Shown here: piece by piece, positions 54,061 to 63,023 of the stretch
How the letters are laid out: every line of letters starts with the position of its first letter
Position numbering within the stretch: position 1 is the first letter of the stretch
Assembly: GCF_000407145.1 (NCBI RefSeq)
Contig: NZ_KE136472.1
Span: 124,001-188,000 of the forward strand
Reading direction: 5' to 3'
Source of the DNA: Enterococcus caccae ATCC BAA-1240
Lineage (GTDB): Bacteria > Bacillota > Bacilli > Lactobacillales > Enterococcaceae
DNA length: 64,000 bases
Position numbers and translations under genes: made by a program
The notes under the pieces: generated by a model
Databases searched by the model: none
Seen by the model: the letters and a program-made list of their open reading frames with translations, nothing else
What the model was told of the DNA's origin: nothing

Positions 54061-54924
54061 TCAAATAGAGGTTAGTGTTTTATCAAGCCATGCAATTAGA
54101 GCTTGATAAACCTGAAGTCCTTCACTTTTAGTTATATCACCATCAAAATCATGAGGGAGATTTTCAACTTCTTCATACGTAACATTTAGGATTTTATTAC
54201 TGGCAATACGTGATGATTCAACTGGCACATCTTGATCAGCTGAGCTATGAGCTAGAAATACAGGCGGGAGCTCAGTAAGTTCTGCTTCTGTTAGACTAAA
54301 GGTTTCTTTTTCACTAGGGGTGTTGACGAGATAACTTAACCAGTTACCAAATTGTCGACCAGATAAATAAAGTGAAAACCGCTCGTTGATAGAAATTTCT
54401 GTAATTGGTTTAGGATAAATCATTGCTTGGGCAGTCAGCGGAGCAACTTTAGGAAATTGATTGTAGTAACTGCTAGGTTGACTGAAAGCAGGATTCATCA
54501 AATCATAATAGCCATAAAAACTAATCAATCCTTTTTGCTCTGGTAAAGGGGAACGAGCTGACAATAAATAGCTAAGAAAACCACCAGCTGAACGTCCAAA
54601 CAGAAAATAATCCGAATTTTTTAGTCCTAATGTTGTTTGATAATTTTTTAAGAACCAATCAATTGCTTCTTTTAAACAAGTAAGAATAGTTGGGAGCTTG
54701 ACTTCAGGTGCTAAAGGGTAATCAATAGTCAATAAGTTGTAACCATTCTCCACTAAAAGCGCACAATAAATTTCTGGTAAATCATCTCTAGTTCCATAAA
54801 GAAGTCCACCACCATGAAAATAGAGAAGCGTAGCTTTACTAGAAGACTTATTTGGATTTGAGTAAAAGGTCATGGATAAATCTAAATCTTCTAGCTTACT
54901 GTAAAGAAATGTTTGTTTGATCAT
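54061..54924 (-). CDS. Alpha/beta-hydrolase esterase (HSL/acetyl-esterase type)
   Basis: A 287-residue hydrolase. The oxyanion hole is YFHGGGLLYGT (about residues 34-44, the HGGG motif of the hormone-sensitive-lipase family), the nucleophile elbow is GRSAGG near 110, and a late SSADQDVPV and LPHDFDG give the acid and His. Substrates are usually short acyl esters. It reads leftwards, away from the ureide genes; the region just upstream of its binding site (TTAGGAGG) belongs to the conserved leader element described separately. Confidence 0.85.
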   Translation of the reverse strand: MIKQTFLYSKLEDLDLSMTFYSNPNKSSSKATLLYFHGGGLLYGTRDDLPEIYCALLVENGYNLLTIDYPLAPEVKLPTILTCLKEAIDWFLKNYQTTLGLKNSDYFLFGRSAGGFLSYLLSARSPLPEQKGLISFYGYYDLMNPAFSQPSSYYNQFPKVAPLTAQAMIYPKPITEISINERFSLYLSGRQFGNWLSYLVNTPSEKETFSLTEAELTELPPVFLAHSSADQDVPVESSRIASNKILNVTYEEVENLPHDFDGDITKSEGLQVYQALIAWLDKTLTSI

Positions 54925-54940
54925 TAAATGTCCTCCTAAT

Positions 54941-55075
54941 TTAAAAGCGAAGCAGGCTCATTCAGCTCTGACAGAAAAATAAGAAAATAGGTTTGTGACG
55001 TTCTTTGTCACAGACAAAGGTTATCTTTTTTCTGAAGATCTTCAATCCTTTAAGCTTTGCTGCTTGGAATTGGTG
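54941..55075 (-). repeat. Conserved leader element, copy A (before the esterase)
   Basis: Inverted copy of the element at 58706-58842. The two share a 46-base core with one mismatch (AGAGCTGAATGAGCC side) and a conserved hairpin TGTGAC / GTCACA with changed loop. On the minus strand this copy runs straight into the ribosome binding site and start of the esterase gene. Similarity continues through TTAGGAGG. Confidence 0.8.
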
Positions 55076-55410
55076 AGAGCCTGTGTTAGCTTGTTAGTCT
55101 AGATAATAGTATGAAACAACGTTTTGTTCAGTTGCATTAAACCAAGATTTTTTGTAACGATTAATCGTAGAAGCAATATCAACGCATAAGTTCGTTAAAA
55201 GTATAGTGAGATAATATAGCTTCAAATAGAAAAAATGACTGAGATATTTTTTATCTCACCAGCATTCTACCATTTTTCAAAAAGTAATCCTAGAAATCTA
55301 AATAATTTCACTAACTTATTTCCATTTTAACCCAAATAACCTCAGTCTTTATGTTTAATGCGCACAAAGATAGGAGTTAATTTGTGAAATGTGGATAGTG
55401 TATGAAAACG

Positions 55411-55424
55411 GGCAACCGCTTACA
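55411..55424 (-). promoter_or_regulatory. Possible cre (CcpA) site before allC
   Basis: On the minus strand TGTAAGCGGTTGCC matches the cre consensus TGWAANCGNTNWCA at 12 of 14 positions. It is close to the allC start region, so carbon catabolite control is possible. Confidence 0.35.
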
Positions 55425-55458
55425 ATGGTTATGATAATAAAAGAGGGAGATGTATCAA

Positions 55459-56685
55459 ATGGATTTAAAAAAAGTTTTGCAAGAAAATATTGATCAGATA
55501 TCTAATATTGGTAACGATCCAACAGGTGGAATGACACGTTTATTGTATTCTGACTCTTGGTTGGAAGCACAAAAAACTGTAAAAGAAAAATTAGAAGCAA
55601 TAGGCATGACCGCTTCATTTGATGAAATCGGAAACCTCTTTGGTAGAGTTGAAGGTACAGAACATCCGGAAGAAACAATTTTATCTGGTTCTCACATTGA
55701 TACTGTTGTTAACGGTGGAAACTTAGATGGTCAATTTGGGGTTATTGCAGCATATGTTGCAATCCAATATTTATTAGAAACACATGGTAAACCAAAACGT
55801 TCATTAGAAGTTATTTCAATGGCTGAAGAAGAAGGTAGCCGTTTCCCTACAGTTTTCTGGGGTAGTAAAAACTTTGTTGGTGAAGCGAAAAAAGCAGATG
55901 TTATTGATATCGCTGACTTTGAAGGTTTAAAATTTGTTGAAGAAATGAAACGTCAAGGATTTGATTTCAGAGATGAAAGCAAACCTGCTAGAGACGATAT
56001 CAAAGCATTTGTAGAAATCCACATTGAACAAGGAACAGTCCTTGAAAAAGAGCAATTACAAATTGGTGTGGTCAATAACATTGCAGGTCAAAGACGTTAT
56101 ACGATCGTATTGAAAGGCGAAGCAAATCATGCTGGAACAACACCAATGGGGTATCGTAAAGATGCTGTTTATGGATTTGCTAAAATTTGTTCACAAGCAA
56201 TTGATCGTGCATTAGAAGTTGGGGATCCGTTAGTGCTGACTTTCGGTAAAGTTGAACCAAAACCAAATACAGTAAACGTGGTTCCAGGAGAAGTGTTATT
56301 CACAATGGACTGTCGTCATACTGATAGCGGAGAATTACATGCGTTTACAAAAGAAATTGAAGAACTAATGAGAAGTATTGCTGCTGAACATGATCTAGAA
56401 ATCGACATTGATTTGTGGATGGATGAAGCACCAGTTCCAATGAATAAAGATATTGTAACGGCAATCGAAACAGCAGCTAAAGCTGAAAATATGAAATACA
56501 AAGTAATGCATAGTGGAGCAGGTCATGATTCTCAAATCATCGCACCACATTTCCCAACAGCTATGATTTTTGTACCAAGTATCAACGGAATCAGTCATAA
56601 TCCAGCTGAAGCAACAGATATAGATGATTTAGTGAACGGTGTCAAAGTCTTGGCGAGCGCATTATACGAGTTAGCATATAAATAA
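55459..56685 (+). CDS. allC: Allantoate amidohydrolase
   Basis: A 408-residue binuclear metallo-hydrolase of the M20 family that converts allantoate to ureidoglycine, CO2 and ammonia. Metal and active-site motifs are SGSHIDTVVNGG, the DGQFGV segment, MAEEEGSRFP, HIEQG, NHAGTTPM and HSGAGHDSQ, the allantoate/beta-ureidopropionate amidohydrolase set. ATG 55459 follows GAGGGAG; an upstream in-frame ATG at 55450 overlaps it. First gene of the ureide operon. Alternative: N-carbamoyl-L-amino-acid hydrolase, less likely given the neighbours. Confidence 0.9.
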   Translation: MDLKKVLQENIDQISNIGNDPTGGMTRLLYSDSWLEAQKTVKEKLEAIGMTASFDEIGNLFGRVEGTEHPEETILSGSHIDTVVNGGNLDGQFGVIAAYVAIQYLLETHGKPKRSLEVISMAEEEGSRFPTVFWGSKNFVGEAKKADVIDIADFEGLKFVEEMKRQGFDFRDESKPARDDIKAFVEIHIEQGTVLEKEQLQIGVVNNIAGQRRYTIVLKGEANHAGTTPMGYRKDAVYGFAKICSQAIDRALEVGDPLVLTFGKVEPKPNTVNVVPGEVLFTMDCRHTDSGELHAFTKEIEELMRSIAAEHDLEIDIDLWMDEAPVPMNKDIVTAIETAAKAENMKYKVMHSGAGHDSQIIAPHFPTAMIFVPSINGISHNPAEATDIDDLVNGVKVLASALYELAYK

Positions 56686-56706
56686 AAGAAAGTAGGATAA
56701 ATAAAA

Positions 56707-57492
56707 ATGGGTTATAAAAATAATCAAACAGGCTATCTTGATGGTTTATTATCATCTAGAGCTGTTATTAAAAAAAATAATTACGCTTTGATCCCACATG
56801 ATGGATTAGTAAATAATGTAATTCCTGGTTTTGAAAATTGTGATTGCTCAATTTTAGGTTCGAAACAACTAGGAGCAAACTTCGTAGATTATATTATCAC
56901 GATGCACAAAGATGGCAAAAACCAACGCGGATTTGGCGGAGAAGGTATTGAAACAATCGTTTATGTCATTGATGGTGTCTTGAAAGTCAACGATGGCAAA
57001 GAAACACATGAATTAACTAAAGGAGGCTATGCTTATCTTCCAGCTAGCACCTTAATGTATTTGGAAAATGGTCAAGACGCGGATACAGAAATTTTCTTGT
57101 ATAAAAAACGCTATCAACCTTTAGAAGGTTATGAAGCACATAAAGTTGTCGGTAATGTAAACGACATGGAACCAATCGAATATGAAGGCATGAAAGACGT
57201 TCTTTTATGGGACTTTTTACCGAAAGATTTAGGTTTTGATATGAACTTCCATATCCTTTCATTTGAACCAGGAGCTAGTCATGGTTATATTGAAACACAC
57301 TATCAAGAGCACGGTGCTTACTTACTTTCTGGACAAGGCATGTATAATTTAGATAACGAATGGATGCCAGTTGAAAAAGGGGACTATATTTTTATGAGTT
57401 CATACGTACAACAAGCAGCTTATGCTGTAGGACGAGACGAGCCTTTAATGTACGTTTATTCAAAAGATTGCAACCGAGATCCAGAAATTTAA
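56707..57492 (+). CDS. allE: (S)-Ureidoglycine aminohydrolase
   Basis: A 261-residue bicupin, exactly the length of E. coli YlbA/AllE, which turns (S)-ureidoglycine into (S)-ureidoglycolate with ammonia release. Cupin 1 (about 75-125) includes [17 protein letters not shown]; cupin 2 (about 180-250) has the metal-binding [22 protein letters not shown]. It lies 21 bases after allC and 20 before allD. AAGAAAGTAGG precedes the ATG. Confidence 0.9.
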   Translation: MGYKNNQTGYLDGLLSSRAVIKKNNYALIPHDGLVNNVIPGFENCDCSILGSKQLGANFVDYIITMHKDGKNQRGFGGEGIETIVYVIDGVLKVNDGKETHELTKGGYAYLPASTLMYLENGQDADTEIFLYKKRYQPLEGYEAHKVVGNVNDMEPIEYEGMKDVLLWDFLPKDLGFDMNFHILSFEPGASHGYIETHYQEHGAYLLSGQGMYNLDNEWMPVEKGDYIFMSSYVQQAAYAVGRDEPLMYVYSKDCNRDPEI

Positions 57493-57512
57493 TTTGAAGA
57501 GGAAGTTTAAGA

Positions 57513-58580
57513 ATGAATGAAACTGTTGTAGTGAAACCAGAAGAATTGCATGACCTGATCGAAAAAAAATTAACAAAAGCTGGTTTAAAGCCGGAACATG
57601 CAAAAGAAGTGGCGACACATTTGGTATTTGCGGATGCGTGTGGTATCCACTCACATGGCGCCGTTAGGGTAGAATATTATGCAGAACAAATCGATAAAGG
57701 CGGCGTAACGCTTGATCCAAAAATCGAATTTGAAGAGACTGGACCAAGTTCAGGAATCGTCCATGGTAAGAACGGTGCAGGTCAATTTGTTGCAGATGTT
57801 GGTCTAGGTTATGCGATTGATATGGCGAAAAAATCAGGAGTAGCGGCTGTTGGAATTTCTAAAATCAGCCATAGTGGAGCGTTATCTTATTATGTGAAAA
57901 AAGCTGCGCAACAAGATTTGATTGCGATCGCAATGTGCCAGTCAGACCCGATGGTTGTGCCATTTGGTGGAAAAGAAAATTATTTTGGAACAAACCCAAT
58001 TGCTTTTGCAGCGCCTAGAAAAGGACATGAACCAGTTGTTTTTGATATGGCAACAACCGTTCAAGCCTGGGGCAAAGTGCTGGATGCTCGCTCTAAAAAT
58101 AAAGATATACCAGATACTTGGGCAGTTGATAAAGACGGTAAACCAACAACTGATCCTCATAAAGTTAATGGATTGTTACCGATTGCAGGACCAAAAGGCT
58201 ACGGTTTAATGATGATGGTAGATATTTTATCTGGTATGCTATTAGGCTTACCATTTGGGAAACACGTTTCTTCAATGTATGACGATATAAGCAAGGGACG
58301 TAATGTTGGTCAAATGTATATTTTGATCGATCCAAAACGTTTCACTGACTTAGAGATGTTCAAAGAATCTGTGGATGGTATGGTAGAAGAGTTACATGCT
58401 ATTCCAGCGGCTGATGGATTTGAGCAAGTGTATTATCCAGGAGAAATCAATCAAATCAATTATGAAAAATCAATGACAGAGGGTATCGACATCGTTAAAG
58501 ATATCTATGATTATTTAAAGAGTGATACACTTCATTTTGATCGCTATGAAAATACAAATGCGTTTGGTGAGAAGAAATAA
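57513..58580 (+). CDS. allD: Ureidoglycolate dehydrogenase
   Basis: A 355-residue NAD(P)-dependent enzyme of the Ldh_2/MDH2 family. The signature GIHSHGAVRVEYYAEQI (with the catalytic His), FADACGIHSHG and SGALSYYVKKAA are present, as in E. coli AllD, which oxidises ureidoglycolate to oxalurate. Sulfolactate, malate or delta-1-piperideine reductases share the fold, but the operon supports ureidoglycolate. GAAGAGGAAG precedes the ATG. It ends 278 bases before a close paralogue. Confidence 0.85.
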   Translation: MNETVVVKPEELHDLIEKKLTKAGLKPEHAKEVATHLVFADACGIHSHGAVRVEYYAEQIDKGGVTLDPKIEFEETGPSSGIVHGKNGAGQFVADVGLGYAIDMAKKSGVAAVGISKISHSGALSYYVKKAAQQDLIAIAMCQSDPMVVPFGGKENYFGTNPIAFAAPRKGHEPVVFDMATTVQAWGKVLDARSKNKDIPDTWAVDKDGKPTTDPHKVNGLLPIAGPKGYGLMMMVDILSGMLLGLPFGKHVSSMYDDISKGRNVGQMYILIDPKRFTDLEMFKESVDGMVEELHAIPAADGFEQVYYPGEINQINYEKSMTEGIDIVKDIYDYLKSDTLHFDRYENTNAFGEKK

Positions 58581-58705
58581 AATTGTTTTGGAACCAAGTT
58601 ACATCACAAAAGTGTTGTTGGTTTTTATGAGTATTAGTGAAGCGGAGGATCGTTGTCGTATGTTATCTGGCTACGTATACTAGCCACTAAGCTTTGTTTC
58701 GAACG
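58581..58705. other. Gap between the two dehydrogenase genes
   Basis: About 125 bases with no gene or clear terminator, followed by leader element copy B. CGTATGTTATCTGGC and TTGGTTTTTATGAG are AT-rich stretches without a promoter I can defend. Confidence 0.4.
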
Positions 58706-58842
58706 CATCAATTCCTAAGAGCTAAAGCTCCAAGTATTGAAGGTCTTCGGAAAAAGATAAAATAAGCCTGTGACAAAAAGCGTCACAAACCTATTTTCTT
58801 ATTTTTCTATCAGAGCTGAATGAGCCCGTTTCGCTTTAAAAT
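58706..58842 (+). repeat. Conserved leader element, copy B (before the second dehydrogenase)
   Basis: Inverse of copy A at 54941-55075. It contains the hairpin TGTGAC-AAAAAGC-GTCACA and ends CGCTTTAAAATAAGGAGG, i.e. at the ribosome binding site of the gene below. Its 5' end begins near CATCAATTCCTAAGAG. Confidence 0.8.
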
Positions 58843-58858
58843 AAGGAGGCGTTTTAAA

Positions 58859-59908
58859 ATGAGAGTAAAAAAAGCGGATTTACATCAACTAATCAAAGAT
58901 AAAATACAAAAGGCTGGGTTATCAGAGGAACATGCAGGAATCGTAAGTGATGTTTTAACATTTGCAGATGCAAGGGGAATTCATTCTCACGGTGCGATGC
59001 GCGTGGAATATTATTCAGAACGAATTGCAAAAGGCGGTATCACTAATGATCCTACTTTTTCTTTTAAGCAAACAGCTCCTAGTTGCGGTATGTTTGAAGG
59101 TGATAATGGTTCTGGTTTTGTCGCGGCAGAAAAAGCGATGGATTTAGCGATTGAAATGGCAAAGAAAAATGGCGTCGCCGTTGTTGGAGTCCGCAATATC
59201 TCTCATAGCGGAGCGCTTGCCTACTATGTAGAAAGAGCAGCAGAACAAGACATGGTAGCCCTTTCTGTTTGCCAATCTGATCCAATGGTTGTACCATTTG
59301 GAGGAAGTGAACCTTACTTTGGAACAAATCCAATCGCATTTGCGGCACCAAGTAATGATGACCGGGTGATTACCTTTGATATGGCTACAACTGTTCAGGC
59401 ATGGGGAAAAATACTACATGCTCGCTCTAAAAAAGAAGCTATCCCAGATTCATGGGCAGTAGATGCCAAAGGGAATCCAACAACAGATTCTACAGCAGTG
59501 AATGCATTATTGCCAATTGCAGGCCCTAAAGGCTATGGTTTGATGATGATGGTTGATATTTTATCTGGTATTTTGCTAGGTGTGCCATTTGGCAAACATG
59601 TTTCTTCCATGTATCATGATTTATCTAAAGGCCGTGAATTAGGGCAGCTTCATATTGTGATCAATCCAGATTTCTTCATTGGTTTAGATGTGTTCAAAAA
59701 GAATATTTCAACAATGTTGGATGAGTTGAAAGAAATCAGTCCAAGTCCTGGTTTTACAGAAGTTAATTATCCAGGTGAACGAGGACGTGCACGTGAAAAA
59801 AATTATGAAGAAAATGGAATTGAAATCGTGGATGATATTTACGAATATTTGATCAGCGATGACATCCATTATGATCGTTACGATCATAAAAATAAGTTTG
59901 CGGAATAA
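58859..59908 (+). CDS. Second ureidoglycolate dehydrogenase-like protein (AllD paralogue)
   Basis: A 349-residue paralogue of the preceding allD, of the same Ldh_2/MDH2 family. RGIHSHGAMRVEYYSERI, SGALAYYVERAAEQD, SDPMVVPFGGSEPYFGTNPI and PIAGPKGYGLMMMVDILSG are shared almost unchanged between the two; length equals E. coli AllD. Two such genes in one operon is unusual: one may use another 2-hydroxy acid or cofactor. ATG 58859 follows AAGGAGG. It has its own leader element, so its expression may differ from that of the first copy. Confidence 0.8.
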   Translation: MRVKKADLHQLIKDKIQKAGLSEEHAGIVSDVLTFADARGIHSHGAMRVEYYSERIAKGGITNDPTFSFKQTAPSCGMFEGDNGSGFVAAEKAMDLAIEMAKKNGVAVVGVRNISHSGALAYYVERAAEQDMVALSVCQSDPMVVPFGGSEPYFGTNPIAFAAPSNDDRVITFDMATTVQAWGKILHARSKKEAIPDSWAVDAKGNPTTDSTAVNALLPIAGPKGYGLMMMVDILSGILLGVPFGKHVSSMYHDLSKGRELGQLHIVINPDFFIGLDVFKKNISTMLDELKEISPSPGFTEVNYPGERGRAREKNYEENGIEIVDDIYEYLISDDIHYDRYDHKNKFAE

Positions 59909-59978
59909 CTTTTTTACAAAATAAATTCTAACTATGCGGGTTAATCCGCTACACTTTTAAACAAACGGAGGAATTTCA

Positions 59979-61736
59979 ATGCTGCACACAATTATTAAAG
60001 CAAATAGCTATCAAGATTCAATCGTCTTGATGCTGTTAACCAACAAGTTAAATACAATCGATGGCGTTCATAATGTTTCAGTTATGATGGGAACACCAGC
60101 AAATAAAGATATTTTTAAAACAGGCGGTCTATATACAGATGAGCTAGAGAAAGCTTCTTCAAATGACATGGTGATTGTATTGGACATTGAAGATGATTCA
60201 TTGATCGATCAAGTCTTAACAGAAATCGATGTATTTTTAGAAGAGCAAACAAAAGGCGGCGGCGATAACTCGGGTGAAGAAGTTGTAAAAACGTGGGATA
60301 AAGCGTTTGAACTTGGCAAAGATGCTGGTGTAGTTGTTTTCTCTATCCCAGGTACCCATGCAGCACTTGAAATCGAAAAAGCTTTGGATGAAGGCAAACA
60401 TGTCTTTTGTTTCAGTGATAATGTTGCGATCGAAGATGAAAAACGTCTAAAAGAAAAAGCGCATGATGCTGGTCTTTTATTAATGGGACCAGATTGTGGA
60501 ACGGGCATTATTAACGGTATCCCTGTAGCATTTACAAATGCTGTTCGTAAAGGAAAAATCGGTGTGGTTGGTGCTTCTGGAACAGGTATTCAAGAAGTGA
60601 CGACGATTATCCATAAATTAGGTGGCGGCGTAACAAATGCAATCGGTACTGGCGGACGTGATCTAAAAGCTGAAATCGGCGGAATCACTTTAAAAGACAG
60701 TATTATGACATTAGAGAAAGACCCTAATACAGAAGTGGTCGTTGTTATCTCTAAACCACCTGCACCTGAAGTTCGTGATGAAGTCTTAAATCTTTTGAGA
60801 AGTATCTCAAAACCTGCTGTAACGATTTTTCTAGGGGAAAAACCAACATCTCACGAAGAAAATCTTTATCGTGCTTATACATTAGAAGAAGCAGCGCAAA
60901 CTGCTGTTCAATTATTAAATAAAGAAGCAGTCCAAGCTGTGAAAGAAACCTTAACAGTTCCGACACATTCTTTCAAACCAGAACAAAAATTCATTAAAGG
61001 ATTATACTCTGGTGGAACACTTGCTTATGAAGCAGCAATGTTGATCAAAGAAGGATTATCCTTAACAGGTGATGAACATGCACCAGAAGGCTTTATCTTA
61101 AAAAATCAAGGACATGAAATCATTGATTTAGGGGATGACGTTTATACTCAAGGAAAACCTCACCCAATGATTGATCCAACAAAACGTAAAGAAATGTTAG
61201 AAGAAGCTGGGAAAGATCCTGAGACAGCAATCATCCTATTAGATGTTGTGCTAGGATATGGTTCGCATGCGAACATGGCGCAAGAATTGGCACCAACGAT
61301 CAAAGAAATCAAGGCTAAAGCAATAGCTGATGGAAGAGAATTATTTGTGATTGGGACAATTGTTGGAACAGACGAAGATCCTCAAAATATTCATGAACAA
61401 GAAACGATTATGAAGGATGCTGGTGTGATTCTTTGTGATAGTAACGCTCAAGCAGTTCGCTTAGCTTTAGCTATTTTGGATCATCCATTGACTCAAACAG
61501 AGAAATCAATTGAAGCAACACCAGCAGTGACTCCAGTGGCAATCGAACCAACAGAAGCTATGTTAGCATTATTGACAAATCAAGGATTTATCAACGTTGG
61601 CTTGCGTAGCTTCTCTGAAGCAATCATCAATCATGGTGGGAAAGTAGTTCAGTATGATTGGCAACCTGTTGCAGGTGGAAATATCACATTGCAAAAAGCA
61701 TTACAGTTCTTAAATAAAGTAGCATTAGCTAAATAA
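59979..61736 (+). CDS. allF: FdrA-family protein, oxamate carbamoyltransferase subunit AllF
   Basis: A 585-residue protein of the FdrA family (succinyl-CoA synthetase-like fold). VGASGTGIQEVTTIIHKLGG and GTGGRDLKAEIGG, then LLMGPDCGTGIINGIP, mark the CoA-ligase-like domains. In E. coli FdrA (AllF) together with YlbE (AllG) and YlbF (AllH) splits oxalurate to oxamate and carbamoyl phosphate; the three genes are adjacent here. It is somewhat longer than the 555-residue E. coli protein. AACGGAGGAA precedes the ATG. Confidence 0.85.
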   Translation: MLHTIIKANSYQDSIVLMLLTNKLNTIDGVHNVSVMMGTPANKDIFKTGGLYTDELEKASSNDMVIVLDIEDDSLIDQVLTEIDVFLEEQTKGGGDNSGEEVVKTWDKAFELGKDAGVVVFSIPGTHAALEIEKALDEGKHVFCFSDNVAIEDEKRLKEKAHDAGLLLMGPDCGTGIINGIPVAFTNAVRKGKIGVVGASGTGIQEVTTIIHKLGGGVTNAIGTGGRDLKAEIGGITLKDSIMTLEKDPNTEVVVVISKPPAPEVRDEVLNLLRSISKPAVTIFLGEKPTSHEENLYRAYTLEEAAQTAVQLLNKEAVQAVKETLTVPTHSFKPEQKFIKGLYSGGTLAYEAAMLIKEGLSLTGDEHAPEGFILKNQGHEIIDLGDDVYTQGKPHPMIDPTKRKEMLEEAGKDPETAIILLDVVLGYGSHANMAQELAPTIKEIKAKAIADGRELFVIGTIVGTDEDPQNIHEQETIMKDAGVILCDSNAQAVRLALAILDHPLTQTEKSIEATPAVTPVAIEPTEAMLALLTNQGFINVGLRSFSEAIINHGGKVVQYDWQPVAGGNITLQKALQFLNKVALAK

Positions 61737-61751
61737 GGGAGAATAAATCAA

Positions 61752-63020
61752 ATGGCATATAAAACAATCGATGAAGCAAACCAAGCGGTAGCAGCAAAAA
61801 TCGTTGCTGGTTCTCCTTTCTTATTAGATGTAGTTCCAGCAAAATCAGTTATTCCAGAATTAAATGAAGGAAAAGTTTTACTTCATGCAGGACCTCCGAT
61901 CACTTACGATAAAATGGTTGATCCGATTCAAGGAGCGTGTGTAGGTGCAGCATTATTTGAAGAATGGTGTGAAACCGAAGAAGAAGCAAGAAAAATGCTA
62001 GAATCTGGCGAAGTAAAATTAATTCCATGTCACCATGTAAATGCTGTTGGACCTATGGGTGGAATCACTTCTGCGAACATGGCCGTTTTAGTTGTTGAAA
62101 ATAAAACGGATGGCAATCGTGCTTTTTGTACAATGAATGAAGGAATTGGTGCAGTATTACGTTTTGGTGCCTATTCTGATGAAGTAATCACTCGTTTAAG
62201 ATGGATGAGAGACACGCTAGCACCCGTTTTAAGTGCAGCGTTGAAAACAAAAGAAGATGGCTTAAACATCAATGTATTAGTTGCTAAAGCAATTGCAATG
62301 GGGGATGAATTCCACCAACGTAATATTGCGGCGTCATTGGCTTTCTTAAAAGAAATGGCACCGATCATCGTTGGGTTGACTGAAATCGACCAAACAAAAC
62401 GTGAAGAAGTTGTTCAATTTTTAGCAGATACAGATCAATTCTTCTTAAACATTATGATGGCGTCAGCTAAATCTGTTATGGATGGAGCAAGACAAATTCA
62501 AGAAGGAACAATCGTTACTGCAATGTGTAGAAATGGTCATGAATTTGGCATTCGTATTGCTGGCATGGGTGACGAGTGGTTTACAGGACCTGTTAACACA
62601 CCTCAAGGTTTATACTTCTCAGGATTTAGCGAAGCAGATGCGGCTCCAGACATGGGAGATAGTGCTATCACTGAAACATTTGGTGTTGGTGGGATGGCCA
62701 TGATTGCAGCTCCTGCTGTAACTCGTTTCGTTGGTTCAGGTGGCTTCTATGATGCCTTGAATACAAGTAATGAAATGACAGAAATTTGTATTGATACCAA
62801 TCCTAACTTCCCAGTTCCAACTTGGGACTTTAAGGGAATTTGTTTAGGAATCGATGCACGAAAAGTTGTAGAAACAGGTATTCTTCCTGTTATTAATACA
62901 GGGATCGCAAATAAAAAAGCTGGTTTAGGTCAAATTGGAGCAGGAACGGTAACACCTCCGATCGATTGCTTTGAAAAAGCAGTTTTAGCTTATGCAAAAA
63001 AATTAGGTTTTACAGAATAA
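61752..63020 (+). CDS. allG: DUF1116 protein, oxamate carbamoyltransferase subunit AllG
   Basis: A 422-residue DUF1116 protein equivalent to E. coli YlbE/AllG (419 residues). Conserved stretches: LLHAGPPITYDKMVDPIQGA (about 43-62), HHVNAVGPMGGITSANMAV, MCRNGHEFGIRIAGMGDEWF and GVGGMAMIAAPAVTRFVG. It works with AllF and AllH in oxalurate phosphorolysis. It follows allF by 15 bases and is followed at once by the DUF2877 gene. Confidence 0.88.
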   Translation: MAYKTIDEANQAVAAKIVAGSPFLLDVVPAKSVIPELNEGKVLLHAGPPITYDKMVDPIQGACVGAALFEEWCETEEEARKMLESGEVKLIPCHHVNAVGPMGGITSANMAVLVVENKTDGNRAFCTMNEGIGAVLRFGAYSDEVITRLRWMRDTLAPVLSAALKTKEDGLNINVLVAKAIAMGDEFHQRNIAASLAFLKEMAPIIVGLTEIDQTKREEVVQFLADTDQFFLNIMMASAKSVMDGARQIQEGTIVTAMCRNGHEFGIRIAGMGDEWFTGPVNTPQGLYFSGFSEADAAPDMGDSAITETFGVGGMAMIAAPAVTRFVGSGGFYDALNTSNEMTEICIDTNPNFPVPTWDFKGICLGIDARKVVETGILPVINTGIANKKAGLGQIGAGTVTPPIDCFEKAVLAYAKKLGFTE

Positions 63021-63023
63021 TAG

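Larger units (their letters stand above)
54925..55458. other. 530-base intergenic region before allC
   Basis: It holds the leader element of the esterase at 54941-55075, then about 380 bases of AT-rich sequence. A cre-like site is seen at 55411-55424. A TATGAT at 55430-55435 is a candidate -10 for allC without a good -35. Hairpin CTCACTATAC... / TGAGATATTTTTTATCTCA near 55240-55258 is short. No gene found. Confidence 0.5.

Noticed and set aside
55240-55258. Short hairpin in the allC upstream region as a riboswitch.
   Set aside because: The stem is short, there is no conserved core and no terminator follows it.
54941-58842. Composite transposon with inverted repeats around the ureide genes.
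   Set aside because: No transposase lies inside or beside the repeats, I see no target duplication, and each repeat continues into a ribosome binding site as a leader would.
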